Assembly: GCA_964627795.1 (NCBI GenBank)
Contig: CAZVLF010000005.1
Location: 87,987-151,986, forward strand
Length of the DNA: 64,000 bases
Origin: CANDYO01 sp964627795
GTDB taxonomy: Bacteria; Pseudomonadota; Alphaproteobacteria; Rickettsiales; CANDYO01
Direction of reading: 5' to 3'
Under the pieces are notes generated by a model, which saw only the letters and a list, made by a program, of their open reading frames with translations, had not been told where the DNA came from and did no database searches. Position 1 is the first letter of the stretch. The number at the start of each line of letters is the position of its first letter. Positions 16,509-25,111 of this stretch are shown here, piece by piece. Both the position numbers and the translations under genes were made by a program.

Positions 16509-16597
16509 TTACAGATTTAATTCAAGTTGTGAGCGCGCGGAGTGTATATTTAATACATGAGCACGCGAATCGACGATGAATTGGATTTGTAAATTTA
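16509..16597. repeat. GC-rich imperfect palindromic element
   Basis: About 89 bp form an imperfect palindrome. ATTACAGATTTAATTC at the left mirrors GAATTGGATTTGTAAAT at the right, and GAGCGCGCG near the centre faces GAGCACGCG around a TGTAT/ATACA core. Its GC content stands out sharply from the surroundings. It resembles palindromic repeats dispersed in rickettsial genomes. It lies upstream of the ABC-F leader. Confidence 0.5.
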
Positions 16598-16695
16598 ATT
16601 ATGGAAATTGGTAAATATCTTTAATTTCTGATTGCATTATACATGATTTTCCGCTATTATACGAGAATAATTTGAATCTATAGGAAAACGCTCCA

Positions 16696-16774
16696 ATGAA
16701 AATTATCTCTTAAAAATTGCCTACAATTTAGGCAGTCTAAGTCCTCCCTAAATGACATTTTTAAAGAGATAAAT
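16696..16774 (+). promoter_or_regulatory. Leader peptide and attenuator hairpins for the ABC-F gene
   Basis: A five-codon ORF, MKIIS (16696-16713), has AGGAAA eight bases ahead. Its codons lie in the arm at 16702-16717, which pairs with 16757-16774 (14-15 bp, one bulge). That pairing covers the ABC-F Shine-Dalgarno AAAGAGAT at 16763-16770. Between them, TGCCTA/TAGGCA (16718-16723 and 16729-16734) and TTTAGG/CCTAAA (16727-16732 and 16747-16752) are mutually exclusive stems. This is the design of drug-induced translational attenuators: a ribosome stalled on the leader would free the start site. Confidence 0.7.
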
Positions 16775-18169
16775 ATGATTCATAAACCCATTCTTCTAAA
16801 TAATCTAAATTTAGAATTTCCCCATAAAACTTGTTTCACAGATTTTAGTTGTAATATTCCTTGCTGTAGTAGAATTGCTATCATTGGACGTAATGGTAGT
16901 GGTAAGACATCATTGTTGAAAATGATAAGAAGCGTTTCAAGCAATCTAAATATAAGCTATGTGCCACAAATTATTGAAGCCCACGATAATTTAAGCGGTG
17001 GGCAGAAATTTAATAAAGCATTAACTGAGGCCTTGAGTTTAGAGCCTGATATTCTAATGTTAGATGAACCCACTAATCATCTTGATTTAAAAAACCGTAA
17101 ATCTCTAATGCGGATGTTAAATAGTTTTCTAGGTACCATAATTATTGTTTCACATGATGTGGAGTTATTACGTAATTGCATAGATACATTCTGGCATATT
17201 GAACCACCAAAAATTAGCATTTTTACTGGAAGTTATGATGACTATATCAATGAAATTAATCTTAAGCGCCATTCTATATCTCAAGAACTATCAAGACTAG
17301 AGCGACAAAAAAAGGATATGCATCAAGCTTTAATGCAAGAGCAGCAAAGAGCGGCTAAATCTAGAAATAAGGGGCAAAAATCTATCGATAGTAAAAAATG
17401 GCCGACAATTGTTAGTAAAGCAAAAGCTTTGAACGCTGAAAAAACTTCTGGCAAGAAAAAATTAGCTATTGATCAGAAAAAAGAAAATCTTCAACATCAA
17501 CTAGATGGTATGCGGTTACCAGAAATTATTCTGCCTAAATTCTCTATTGCAAGCACTGATACAGGTAATGGTAGCGTTTTATCAATAATAGATGGTAGTA
17601 TTGGTTATTTAGAGCCAATATTGAGTGATATCAATATCAATCTATATTCAGGTGAAAAACTGGCAATTAAGGGTGATAATGGCAGTGGTAAAACCACTTT
17701 AATAAGAGCTATTTTAGAGGAAGCAAAAGTAATTAAAATTGGTAATTGGTATGTAACCAAAGATATTGGTTATCTTGATCAGCATTATAATAATTTGATT
17801 CTTGAAAAATCCGCATTTGAAAATATTGCTGAAATTAGACCAGATTGGAATAGATCAGAAATACGTCGCCATTTAAACGATTTTCTCTTTCGGAAAAATG
17901 AGGAAGTAAATACTTTAGCAAAAGATTTATCAGGTGGCGAGAAAGTACGTCTATCACTTGCTTTAATTGCAGCAAAATCTCCTAAATTACTGATATTAGA
18001 TGAAATAACCAATAATTTAGATCTAGAAATCAGGCAGCATGTGATAGAGGTTTTAAGAGAATTCCCAGGAAGTTTGTTGGTTATATCTCATGATGAAGAT
18101 TTTTTGAAAGAAATAAATATTGAAGATAATTTTATAATAGAAAATAATCACATAAAAGGAGAACAATAA
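16775..18169 (+). CDS. ABC-F ribosome-protection-type ATPase
   Basis: The 464-residue protein has two ATP-binding domains and no membrane segment. Domain 1 has GRNGSGKTSLL, LSGGQKFNKA and MLDEPTNHLDL. Domain 2 has GDNGSGKTTLI, LSGGEKVRLSLAL and ILDEITNNLDL, with Ile in place of Pro in the second Walker B. A charged helical linker (about 150-240) separates them, as in antibiotic-resistance ABC-F proteins that displace drugs from the ribosome. The attenuator just upstream supports a resistance role. It precedes an exporter gene by two bases. A decayed half-copy lies at 49876-50464. Confidence 0.85.
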   Translation: MIHKPILLNNLNLEFPHKTCFTDFSCNIPCCSRIAIIGRNGSGKTSLLKMIRSVSSNLNISYVPQIIEAHDNLSGGQKFNKALTEALSLEPDILMLDEPTNHLDLKNRKSLMRMLNSFLGTIIIVSHDVELLRNCIDTFWHIEPPKISIFTGSYDDYINEINLKRHSISQELSRLERQKKDMHQALMQEQQRAAKSRNKGQKSIDSKKWPTIVSKAKALNAEKTSGKKKLAIDQKKENLQHQLDGMRLPEIILPKFSIASTDTGNGSVLSIIDGSIGYLEPILSDININLYSGEKLAIKGDNGSGKTTLIRAILEEAKVIKIGNWYVTKDIGYLDQHYNNLILEKSAFENIAEIRPDWNRSEIRRHLNDFLFRKNEEVNTLAKDLSGGEKVRLSLALIAAKSPKLLILDEITNNLDLEIRQHVIEVLREFPGSLLVISHDEDFLKEINIEDNFIIENNHIKGEQ

Positions 18170-18171
18170 TC

Positions 18172-19350
18172 ATGGGTAAAATACTGCTCTTAATTACAGT
18201 AATATTGATGGATATATTAAGTGGAGCTGAAATTGATTTATTTATTCCAAGTTTCCCAGAAATCAAAACTCACTTTAATGTATCTACAGTTTGGCTTGAG
18301 GCGCTGCTCTCGGCTAATTTTATAGGTTCATGTATGAGCTTGTTTTTTATTGGGAGCTTGGCCGATAGACATGGGAGAAAACCAATTATACTACTAGGCT
18401 TAACAATTTTTATTATTGGTAGTATATTCTGTTCATTTGCATTAGAATTTAACTTTTTGCTTATAGGAAGATTTTTGCAAGGAATAGGTATTTCAGCTCC
18501 AGCTGTTTTATGTTTTTTGATTATTGCTGATAATTACCCTTTAAAAAAGCAACAATATTATATGGGAGTGCTCAACGGACTTATTAATGTTGCTGTAGCT
18601 GGCGCGCCTGTTGTGGGAAGCTATATTGCTATGTATTTTCATTTCCGCGGTAGTTTTATAACACTGTTACTTTTTGGAATTATAGTTGCCATTATGACCA
18701 TGCTTTTTGTTCCAAATTCTAAAACACATGAAAATAAAGAATCAATTTCTTTAATAGGATATCTACCAATATTTAAGTCAAAGCCTCTGATGCTATTGCT
18801 AGTGCATATAGTTTTTATGTTCGTACCATATTGGATATTTTTAGGATTATCGCCAATATTATACATGAAAGACTTAGGGCTAAGCTTAAAGGTTTACGGC
18901 TATTATCAAGGCGCTTGGGCTTTAGTTTTTGCTATTGGTAGCATATTCTTTGGAGCCATTATTGAGAGACTTCCTACTAAAATGATGCTAAAATCTTCTG
19001 CATATACCTGCCTAATTGGCTTGATTACAATCTTCCTTGTCGCTGCTTTAGATATTAGAGATCCACTAATTATTATGCTCAGCTTAATGCCATTTAATAT
19101 CGGAGGTATTATTCCATTTATAATTATTTATCCAATAGCTTTAAACTATATACCAACAGCTAAAGGTAAAATCTCTGCCTTAATCAAGGGATCTATGCTT
19201 ATTCTAACTGCATTTGGCATAGAAATTGCAGGCCTAAGCTACCAAGGTTCATTTAGAAGTCTAGGGATTATCCTAAGTTTATTTATTATGGTTGGAATTG
19301 TTACTTTGTTTATGATAATTAGAAATCGTGAGATAAAAGAATTATTTTAG
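18172..19350 (+). CDS. Bcr/CflA-type MFS drug efflux transporter
   Basis: The 392-residue protein has about 12 membrane helices. The MFS motif A lies between helices 2 and 3 (GSLADRHGRKPIILLG), and the opening MDILSGAEIDLFIPSFPEIKTHF is typical of the Bcr/CflA drug-resistance group. It should be a proton-driven exporter in the inner membrane. It directly follows the ABC-F gene in one operon, so both probably share the attenuated mRNA. Confidence 0.85.
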   Translation: MGKILLLITVILMDILSGAEIDLFIPSFPEIKTHFNVSTVWLEALLSANFIGSCMSLFFIGSLADRHGRKPIILLGLTIFIIGSIFCSFALEFNFLLIGRFLQGIGISAPAVLCFLIIADNYPLKKQQYYMGVLNGLINVAVAGAPVVGSYIAMYFHFRGSFITLLLFGIIVAIMTMLFVPNSKTHENKESISLIGYLPIFKSKPLMLLLVHIVFMFVPYWIFLGLSPILYMKDLGLSLKVYGYYQGAWALVFAIGSIFFGAIIERLPTKMMLKSSAYTCLIGLITIFLVAALDIRDPLIIMLSLMPFNIGGIIPFIIIYPIALNYIPTAKGKISALIKGSMLILTAFGIEIAGLSYQGSFRSLGIILSLFIMVGIVTLFMIIRNREIKELF

Positions 19351-19369
19351 AGATTCTATGGGCTCAAGC

Positions 19370-20131
19370 TCATTTTTCTAAATCATCAATAACATACCAA
19401 AGCTTGGTTAATGCTTCATTCTTTGCTCTAAACGAAGCAAAGCTACTTTGCTTTTCAGTATCTATTATATGACTTACAAATTCAATAGTACGACCGTCTT
19501 TTTCGATATACCCCACAAACCATCCGTTATATAAATCAGTTAAATTACCATTGCTATCTCTTAAAGTGCTTAGTCCGGTTTTACCATATAATTTCCAACC
19601 AGCTGACATTTCTTGAACAAACATGATTCTTTTTGTGTTTTCATATGCCTTTTTACTAACAGGTAATTTTTGGTTCACAATTTTTTGTAAAAACGCTACT
19701 TGATCTATTGGGGAAATTTTTAGCGAGCTAGAAACCCAGGCTTCTGTGAGTCCTCCTGATAAATCCATATTGCCATAATTAAATCTTGTTACATATTCTT
19801 GAAATTTTTTCATACCAAGTTTGGCGGTTAATTCTTTTGAATACCAAACACAAGAATTTAGTATCCAACTCCTAGGATTCTGCGTACCCTTACAAGAGTT
19901 TGGAAAAATATTAAGGTCATCATTAGACCAATTTGGACTATTCTCATCAAGCAAAATGCCAGAATCATAACCCATTATACTTAAAGCAAAATTAAATGAA
20001 CATGCAGGAGGATATGCAGTTTTGCACTCTCCTTCTTGCACAAGTACTTTATCTTTTTCTTGAGCTAGAAAGCAATCGGCCTGAGCCATGTTCGTGGTTA
20101 GAATAGCAAATAATAAAACAAATTTTTTCAT
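19370..20131 (-). CDS. Class D beta-lactamase-like protein with altered active site
   Basis: A signal peptide (residues 1-18, cleaved at AQA-D) precedes an OXA-type fold of 253 residues. SCVWYS (S-x-V motif), FNYGNMDLSGG (YGN motif) and LYGKTGLS (KTG motif) are all present. The nucleophile motif, normally STFK, reads CSFN at residues 44-47, so the acylated serine is cysteine and the carboxylated lysine is asparagine. Normal penicillin hydrolysis is doubtful. Gene length is standard and the frame is open, so it is kept for some function or is very recently inactivated. It overlaps the upstream gene by four bases. Confidence 0.8.
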   Translation of the reverse strand: MKKFVLLFAILTTNMAQADCFLAQEKDKVLVQEGECKTAYPPACSFNFALSIMGYDSGILLDENSPNWSNDDLNIFPNSCKGTQNPRSWILNSCVWYSKELTAKLGMKKFQEYVTRFNYGNMDLSGGLTEAWVSSSLKISPIDQVAFLQKIVNQKLPVSKKAYENTKRIMFVQEMSAGWKLYGKTGLSTLRDSNGNLTDLYNGWFVGYIEKDGRTIEFVSHIIDTEKQSSFASFRAKNEALTKLWYVIDDLEK

Positions 20132-21609
20132 AATTTTACCACTTCAAGTTTGTTTATAATTAGTTTAGCAATATCTTCTGGTTTTTCACTAGAAGAATCA
20201 ATTACTATTCCACCTAGCTCAAGCGTTTTACTTTTAAGCGTTTGCGCAAAATTTTCCATATCTTGCGTTATAAGTTCTGGTTGTTTTCTATTTAGTAACC
20301 GTTGCTCCCGAATATTTCTGTTGGCATGAATACAGAATAACAATGAGCAGTTCTTTGCAAATTCCGGATTAAACGAACCTTCTAAAAAGATGTATTTTTT
20401 ATCTTTGATTAGTTCTAATTTCTTAAGCCATTTATGAGTCATTGCTTCTTGCCATTTTTCACATGATCCATATTCTTTAATCATATCTTCGAAACTAGGG
20501 ATCCCAATATCATCGAAGTAATTAATTGATACTTGGTTCTTTGGTAATATCTTTTCAACTTCTTTAAGAATAGTAGTTTTTCCACTACCTGAGGCGCCAG
20601 TGAGGAGGATAATTAAAGGTTTAGATAACTCCTTGAGGAACCATAATATTAAATCATCATCTAGCTTAACTTCTCCACCAGGTTTAACTGGTTTATAATT
20701 ATAAGTAACTCCTAGGCCATCTGGTACATAACCTTGTTTTATATACATTCTTTGCGCAGCTCCATAATCAGAATATAGACCTACACCTATACCAATGACA
20801 TTATTTCTGGTTGCTGCCATATCTTCAGCTATTTTAAGCAATCTATGCCCTATACCTTTATTGCGATATTTAGGCAAAACATTAAAATCACTAATTTCAG
20901 GAATATTTTTCTCTAAGAAAGATGGATATTTTGAGTGAAATTTAAGGGTAATATAACCAGCAAATTTATCTTCTAAAAAGCTAAGCCATATAATTCTTTC
21001 ACCATTTTCTTGTTCTTTTAAGTAATCTTCAAAAATAGAAGCAGGTTTAGGCCAATTAGCATTTTGGAATGCATCTACTATAATTGGTATATCATCAGAA
21101 GATAGCTGTCTAATAGCAACATGTTGATTCTCAGAAACATTATTAATTTCTGCAAGGATTCTCACCATATAGACCATATTCCACTCATAACCTTGAGGCT
21201 TTAGATCAAATAATGGCATAAATCCATTCTTAAGATAGAAGTTATAAGTCTTTAAATAATTCTCATCAGCATTCTTAGGAGATAAAGTTTCAACAGTTAG
21301 AGTTTTAGCTCCTTTTGCTATAGCTAAGTTATAAGCAGCTTCAATTAATTTTTTACCAACGCCTTGTATATGATATTTAGGTAGGACAGCCATCCAGTAA
21401 ATATTAGCATTAGTAGAATAAGTAAACTCCAAAGAAATAAGAGCAACATATTGATCATCTATTTTTGCTGCTAAGTTAATACGTGCTTTAACGCCTAAAG
21501 CATAATGTTCATTAACCTCTGGTAAACCGAAATATTCAGGTAATTCGCTTGTGATTTGCCGGCATAATTTTTCAGCGATATCTGAGGATATTCGTTTGAT
21601 TTGAATCAT
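20128..21609 (-). CDS. Fusion of two GNAT domains and a P-loop kinase-like domain
   Basis: The 493-residue protein has three parts. GNAT 1 (about 1-150) has MAVLPKYHIQGVGKKLIEAA. GNAT 2 (about 158-310) has VLPKYRNKGIGHRLLKIAED and AAQRMYIKQGYVPDG. A P-loop domain (about 325-493) starts IILLTGASGSGKTTIL and has NYFDDIGIPS. Such fusions suggest sequential acetylation and phosphorylation of one substrate, as in bifunctional resistance enzymes, but the substrate is unknown. A fragment of a paralogous P-loop domain lies at 40928-41131. It overlaps both neighbours by four bases. Confidence 0.8.
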   Translation of the reverse strand: MIQIKRISSDIAEKLCRQITSELPEYFGLPEVNEHYALGVKARINLAAKIDDQYVALISLEFTYSTNANIYWMAVLPKYHIQGVGKKLIEAAYNLAIAKGAKTLTVETLSPKNADENYLKTYNFYLKNGFMPLFDLKPQGYEWNMVYMVRILAEINNVSENQHVAIRQLSSDDIPIIVDAFQNANWPKPASIFEDYLKEQENGERIIWLSFLEDKFAGYITLKFHSKYPSFLEKNIPEISDFNVLPKYRNKGIGHRLLKIAEDMAATRNNVIGIGVGLYSDYGAAQRMYIKQGYVPDGLGVTYNYKPVKPGGEVKLDDDLILWFLKELSKPLIILLTGASGSGKTTILKEVEKILPKNQVSINYFDDIGIPSFEDMIKEYGSCEKWQEAMTHKWLKKLELIKDKKYIFLEGSFNPEFAKNCSLLFCIHANRNIREQRLLNRKQPELITQDMENFAQTLKSKTLELGGIVIDSSSEKPEDIAKLIINKLEVVKL

Positions 21610-22046
21610 AAGATTTTTCCTACTGGGATATCTCGTGCGTCGCTCTCATAATTGTCGGGGTCATCAAATGGCATTTCAATATAATCATATTTCTTATAAA
21701 AAGAATAGGCTTTTGGCGAAGATTCAATATGAAGCCTTTTATAGCCTTGTAACCTTAGCCATTTCTCACATAATTTCAAAAATTCTCCACCATATCCGTT
21801 ATTACGATTATTCTCATCAATAGCAATAATTCTGAGTGCCGCTCTGTTTTCTGGCCATAATTGAATATGAGCATAACCAATAATTTCTGCGTCCTTATAT
21901 AAGACAAAATGAATATGATCCTCATTCCCAAATGTCCAAAGATATGGGTCTTTTAACTCTGCTTGATCAAAGATGTATTTTTGTCTTAAAGTTTTAGCAG
22001 CTTCTAGTTCTGCATCATCAGAGGCCTTAGCCACTCTTAATTCCAT
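21606..22046 (-). CDS. GNAT-family N-acetyltransferase
   Basis: The 146-residue protein is a single GNAT domain. AALRIIAIDENNRNNGYGGEFLKLCEKW holds the acetyl-CoA loop (RNNGYG), and RLHIESSPKAYSFYKKYDYIEMPF closes the fold. The N-terminal LRVAKASDDAELEAAKTLRQKY is typical of the family. The start overlaps nothing upstream; the stop overlaps the fusion-protein gene by four bases. Confidence 0.85.
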   Translation of the reverse strand: MELRVAKASDDAELEAAKTLRQKYIFDQAELKDPYLWTFGNEDHIHFVLYKDAEIIGYAHIQLWPENRAALRIIAIDENNRNNGYGGEFLKLCEKWLRLQGYKRLHIESSPKAYSFYKKYDYIEMPFDDPDNYESDARDIPVGKIL

Positions 22047-22051
22047 ATTTA

Positions 22052-22477
22052 TTATAGCTCTTTCCTTAAAAACAGACAGCTCGAATCATTATTATATCCT
22101 TTACGTTCTAGATCTACATTATACCCAAGTTTCTCATAAAACTTAAGCGCATTTTGAAAGCTCATAGTATTAACTGTCGCCATTTTGCAGTTTTCTAAAC
22201 GCCCATATTCATGGACTTTATTCATTAATTCTCTAGCTAAACCTTGATTTCTATAATTACTATCAACCCATAATTGATCAGTATAAATACAGCCAAAAAT
22301 TATATAACCATTACAACCAGCTATTATTTTTTGGCTCTCATCTCTGATAAAAAAGCCAAATGGTTTACAAGAGCCATAATCTTTAATTTCTTCATTGAGC
22401 TTTTTCGTTAAGAATTCAATATCTTCTGGTGTTGGTGAGTTAGTTTTCTGGATATTCATATCATTGCTCCTCCCCAA
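22052..22477 (-). CDS. GNAT-family N-acetyltransferase
   Basis: The 141 residues form a GNAT domain with LWVDSNYRNQGLARELMNKVHEYGR (acetyl-CoA loop YRNQGLA) and NALKFYEKLGYNVDLERKGY. Family members of this kind acetylate small amines. An internal start at MNIQKTNSPTPED (seven codons later) is possible, since the first codons overlap the end of the upstream SDR gene by 22 bases. Confidence 0.8.
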   Translation of the reverse strand: MGRSNDMNIQKTNSPTPEDIEFLTKKLNEEIKDYGSCKPFGFFIRDESQKIIAGCNGYIIFGCIYTDQLWVDSNYRNQGLARELMNKVHEYGRLENCKMATVNTMSFQNALKFYEKLGYNVDLERKGYNNDSSCLFLRKEL

Positions 22478-23217
22478 GTGATACCACCATCTATAGTAAT
22501 ACTAGCTCCTGTCATATATCCGGATGCTTTGTTTGAAGCTAAAAATAAAACTGCTCCATCTAAATCATGCGGCTCACCTACAAATCCAACAGGTATTTTT
22601 TTAGCATGTTCTTTTTTACCTTCTTCGCTGCCAACTCTATATGCTGTCATTGGTGTTGAAATTGTTCCTGGAATAATCGCATTAATTCTGATTTTTGCTT
22701 CAGATAATTCACCAACAAGACATTTTGTTAATTGTAAAACTGCAGCCTTAGAAGCAGAATAACCAGATAATCCAGCTCTTGAATAATTGGTTCCACCAAT
22801 ACTTGCTATATTGATAATAGATCCTGCAACTCCATGTTCTTTCATATGATTGGCGACTAGCTTTGTTACATACCATATTCCCATTACATTGGTTTGCATA
22901 ATATTTTCAAAATTATCATCATCCTCTTCAAAGATAGCAGTTCTTCCTGCTATACCTGCACAGTTTACACAGATATCTATCCGTTCATTCTTTAGGCTTT
23001 CAAATGCAGCTTCTACTGATTTTTTATCAGCCACATCTATTTGAACGACTACCGCATTTTGAAGTTTTTGTGCTATCTGTTCTAGTTTTTCAATATTCCT
23101 GGCAGCTAAAATAACTCTTGCCCCTGCATCTAGAAAGGTATGAATAAATCTTTCACCAATGCCGCTAGAGGCGCCAGTTATAAGTACAGTTTTTCCTGAT
23201 AAACCAAAAAATTGCAT
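22456..23217 (-). CDS. Short-chain dehydrogenase/reductase
   Basis: The 253-residue SDR has TGASSGIGERF (NAD(P) motif GxxxGxG), VNCAGIAG, the serine of INIASIGG and the catalytic YSASK. The end has FLASNKASGYMTGASITIDGG, the usual FabG-like C-terminus. It reduces or oxidises an unknown carbonyl or alcohol. It is the first gene of a five-gene minus-strand operon ending with the beta-lactamase-like gene. Tight spacing and overlaps suggest that the five are made together. Confidence 0.85.
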   Translation of the reverse strand: MQFFGLSGKTVLITGASSGIGERFIHTFLDAGARVILAARNIEKLEQIAQKLQNAVVVQIDVADKKSVEAAFESLKNERIDICVNCAGIAGRTAIFEEDDDNFENIMQTNVMGIWYVTKLVANHMKEHGVAGSIINIASIGGTNYSRAGLSGYSASKAAVLQLTKCLVGELSEAKIRINAIIPGTISTPMTAYRVGSEEGKKEHAKKIPVGFVGEPHDLDGAVLFLASNKASGYMTGASITIDGGITWGGAMI

Positions 23218-23280
23218 AGTTTTTCCTTTTACTTGAGCTTATAATGATTGATATTCTAATATAAACAAAATTATAATGCT

Positions 23281-23762
23281 ATGGATATAAGCTTCAAACC
23301 TTTAATTCAAGATCATTTTCCTTTCCTTATCAAATGGTTAGAAGTACCTCATGTTAAAAAATTCTGGGATCAGGATATAACTCATACTATAGAATCAGTC
23401 ACAAAAAAATATGGTGGTTATATTAATAATGATAAAATTAGAGCCTATGTTATTTATCTAACTGATAAACCAATAGGTTAATCCAAATCTATAACGCATA
23501 TGATTTTATAAGAAGTAAACCTCTTGACGATTTACCTAAATCACTTGGAGCAATCGACTTTTTTATAGGAGAAGAAGAATATTTAGGTAGAAATTTAGGT
23601 GTAGAAATTCTAAAGGCATTTGATTATCAAAAATTTGATAATATTTTAGTTGATCCAGATATAAACAACTTAGCTGCAATTAGAACTTATGAAAAGTGTG
23701 GATTTAAGAAGACGAAAGAACATCTTGATACTAATGAAATTTGGATGATAAAGGAATTATGA
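23281..23762 (+). pseudogene. AAC(6')-like GNAT acetyltransferase, frameshifted
   Basis: The first 67 codons (ISFKPLIQDHFPFLIKWLEVPHVKKFWDQ) and a second frame (IQIYNAYDFIRSK, FFIGEEEYLGRNLGVEIL, DPDINNLAAIRTYEKCGF) together give a full GNAT of the aminoglycoside 6'-acetyltransferase type. A single base loss near 23479, in the codon after KPIG, puts a TAA in frame. Translation would stop before the acetyl-CoA site. The end overlaps the start of the next gene as in the neighbouring coupled pairs, so the break is recent. Confidence 0.8.
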
Positions 23763-25111
23763 AGTTTTTAGATTTAACCAATAAAAATATGATTGATGGA
23801 ATTTCTGACCAAATAGAATTAGAAAGACTTTGGCTAGATGATAACAAAATTGAGTTTATTCCTAAAGATATAGCTAAGCTAACTAATCTAAAACACTTAA
23901 GTGTTTATAAAAATAACTTAAAAGAAATTCCGCCTGTTATTTTTTCAATGCAGCAATTAGAAAGCATTAATTTTAGTGCTAATCAAATAATTATTGTACC
24001 CCATGAAATTAGCGATTTAAAGAATCTAACAGTTTTAGATATTCAACATAACAAAATTAAAAATATTCCTGCAAGTATTGGAAAGTTAACAAAATTAAAA
24101 TTCCTATATTTAGGTGGTAATAATTTACAAGATCTGCCTGAATCGTTTGAGAACCTAACTCAACTTCGTTACTTAAATCTTACTTATAATAATTTTAAAA
24201 GATTGCCGGATATAGTAACGAAATTACAAAACTTAGTTGAACTAAAATTATATAATAATAAGATTGAATTCCTCTCTGATACAATTGTTAATTTACCTAA
24301 TTTACTTTATTTAGAGTTACGTAGTAATCTTATTTCTTCTCTGCCTACCTCAATCGGTAAACTTAAATCTATACGCTCAATTGATTTACGCGAAAATAAA
24401 CTTGAAACAATACCGGAATCTATTCTAGAGCTTGAGAATTTAGAAAAACTTGATCTAAGATTAAACAAAGAGTTGGTTATACCTGCTTGGATAAAAGAAT
24501 TAGAACAACGAAATTGTATAGTTTACTATATAAAGGAAAAACGAATGACTCACTTAATATATTTAATTGGTAGATCTGGAACTGGTAAATATACCATTGC
24601 TAAAGAGCTTGCGAAAGGGGCTTACGTTATTGTAGATAATCAGTTAATCAATAATCCAATATTTTCACTGCTTAAAACTGATGATTTAAATAGCTCACTA
24701 ACTGTACCTCGTGAAGCCTGGAATGCTATTGGCAAAATAAGAGATATTGTATTTGAATTTATGGCATCTGAACAAAGCAATAATTATATACTTACTAATG
24801 AATTATTTGATGATGACGAAGGAGATCATAGACTATTTAATCAAGTTAAAAATTTGATCGTAAAACGAGGTTCAATTTTTCTACCAGTAAAATTACTTAT
24901 TTCTAAAGAAGAAAACGCCAGAAGAATTACTTCTCCAGGAAGAGCTGAACGATACAAAAGTACTAAAATTGATGAGAAAGATAAAACTAGAAAACTAATT
25001 GAAGTTGATCATCCAAATTTGCTTGAGATTGATGTAAGTACTTTATCAGCTAAAGAAGTGGCTAAAATAATTTTAAATCGCTTAAATGAAATGGGAATAG
25101 ATTATGCATAA
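23759..25111 (+). CDS. Leucine-rich-repeat protein fused to a P-loop kinase-like domain
   Basis: Start 23759 is chosen because it overlaps the preceding stop (TTATGA) and follows AAGGA; an in-frame ATG at 23741 is possible. Residues about 25-255 hold ten 23-residue LRRs of the type LxxLxLxxNxLxxIPxxIxxLxN. From residue 263 a P-loop domain begins (LIYLIGRSGTGKYTIAKEL), with TNELFDDDEGDHR and the C-terminal RAERYKSTKIDEKD. A stand-alone paralogue of this domain lies at 45871-46452. The kinase part has its own ATG at 24545 with AAGGA upstream, so it could also be made alone. The ligand and substrate are unknown. Confidence 0.8.
   Translation: MKFLDLTNKNMIDGISDQIELERLWLDDNKIEFIPKDIAKLTNLKHLSVYKNNLKEIPPVIFSMQQLESINFSANQIIIVPHEISDLKNLTVLDIQHNKIKNIPASIGKLTKLKFLYLGGNNLQDLPESFENLTQLRYLNLTYNNFKRLPDIVTKLQNLVELKLYNNKIEFLSDTIVNLPNLLYLELRSNLISSLPTSIGKLKSIRSIDLRENKLETIPESILELENLEKLDLRLNKELVIPAWIKELEQRNCIVYYIKEKRMTHLIYLIGRSGTGKYTIAKELAKGAYVIVDNQLINNPIFSLLKTDDLNSSLTVPREAWNAIGKIRDIVFEFMASEQSNNYILTNELFDDDEGDHRLFNQVKNLIVKRGSIFLPVKLLISKEENARRITSPGRAERYKSTKIDEKDKTRKLIEVDHPNLLEIDVSTLSAKEVAKIILNRLNEMGIDYA

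Noticed and set aside
22478..23044. Plus-strand ORFs over the SDR gene
   Set aside because: They are antisense to a full SDR with all catalytic motifs and have no similarity of their own.
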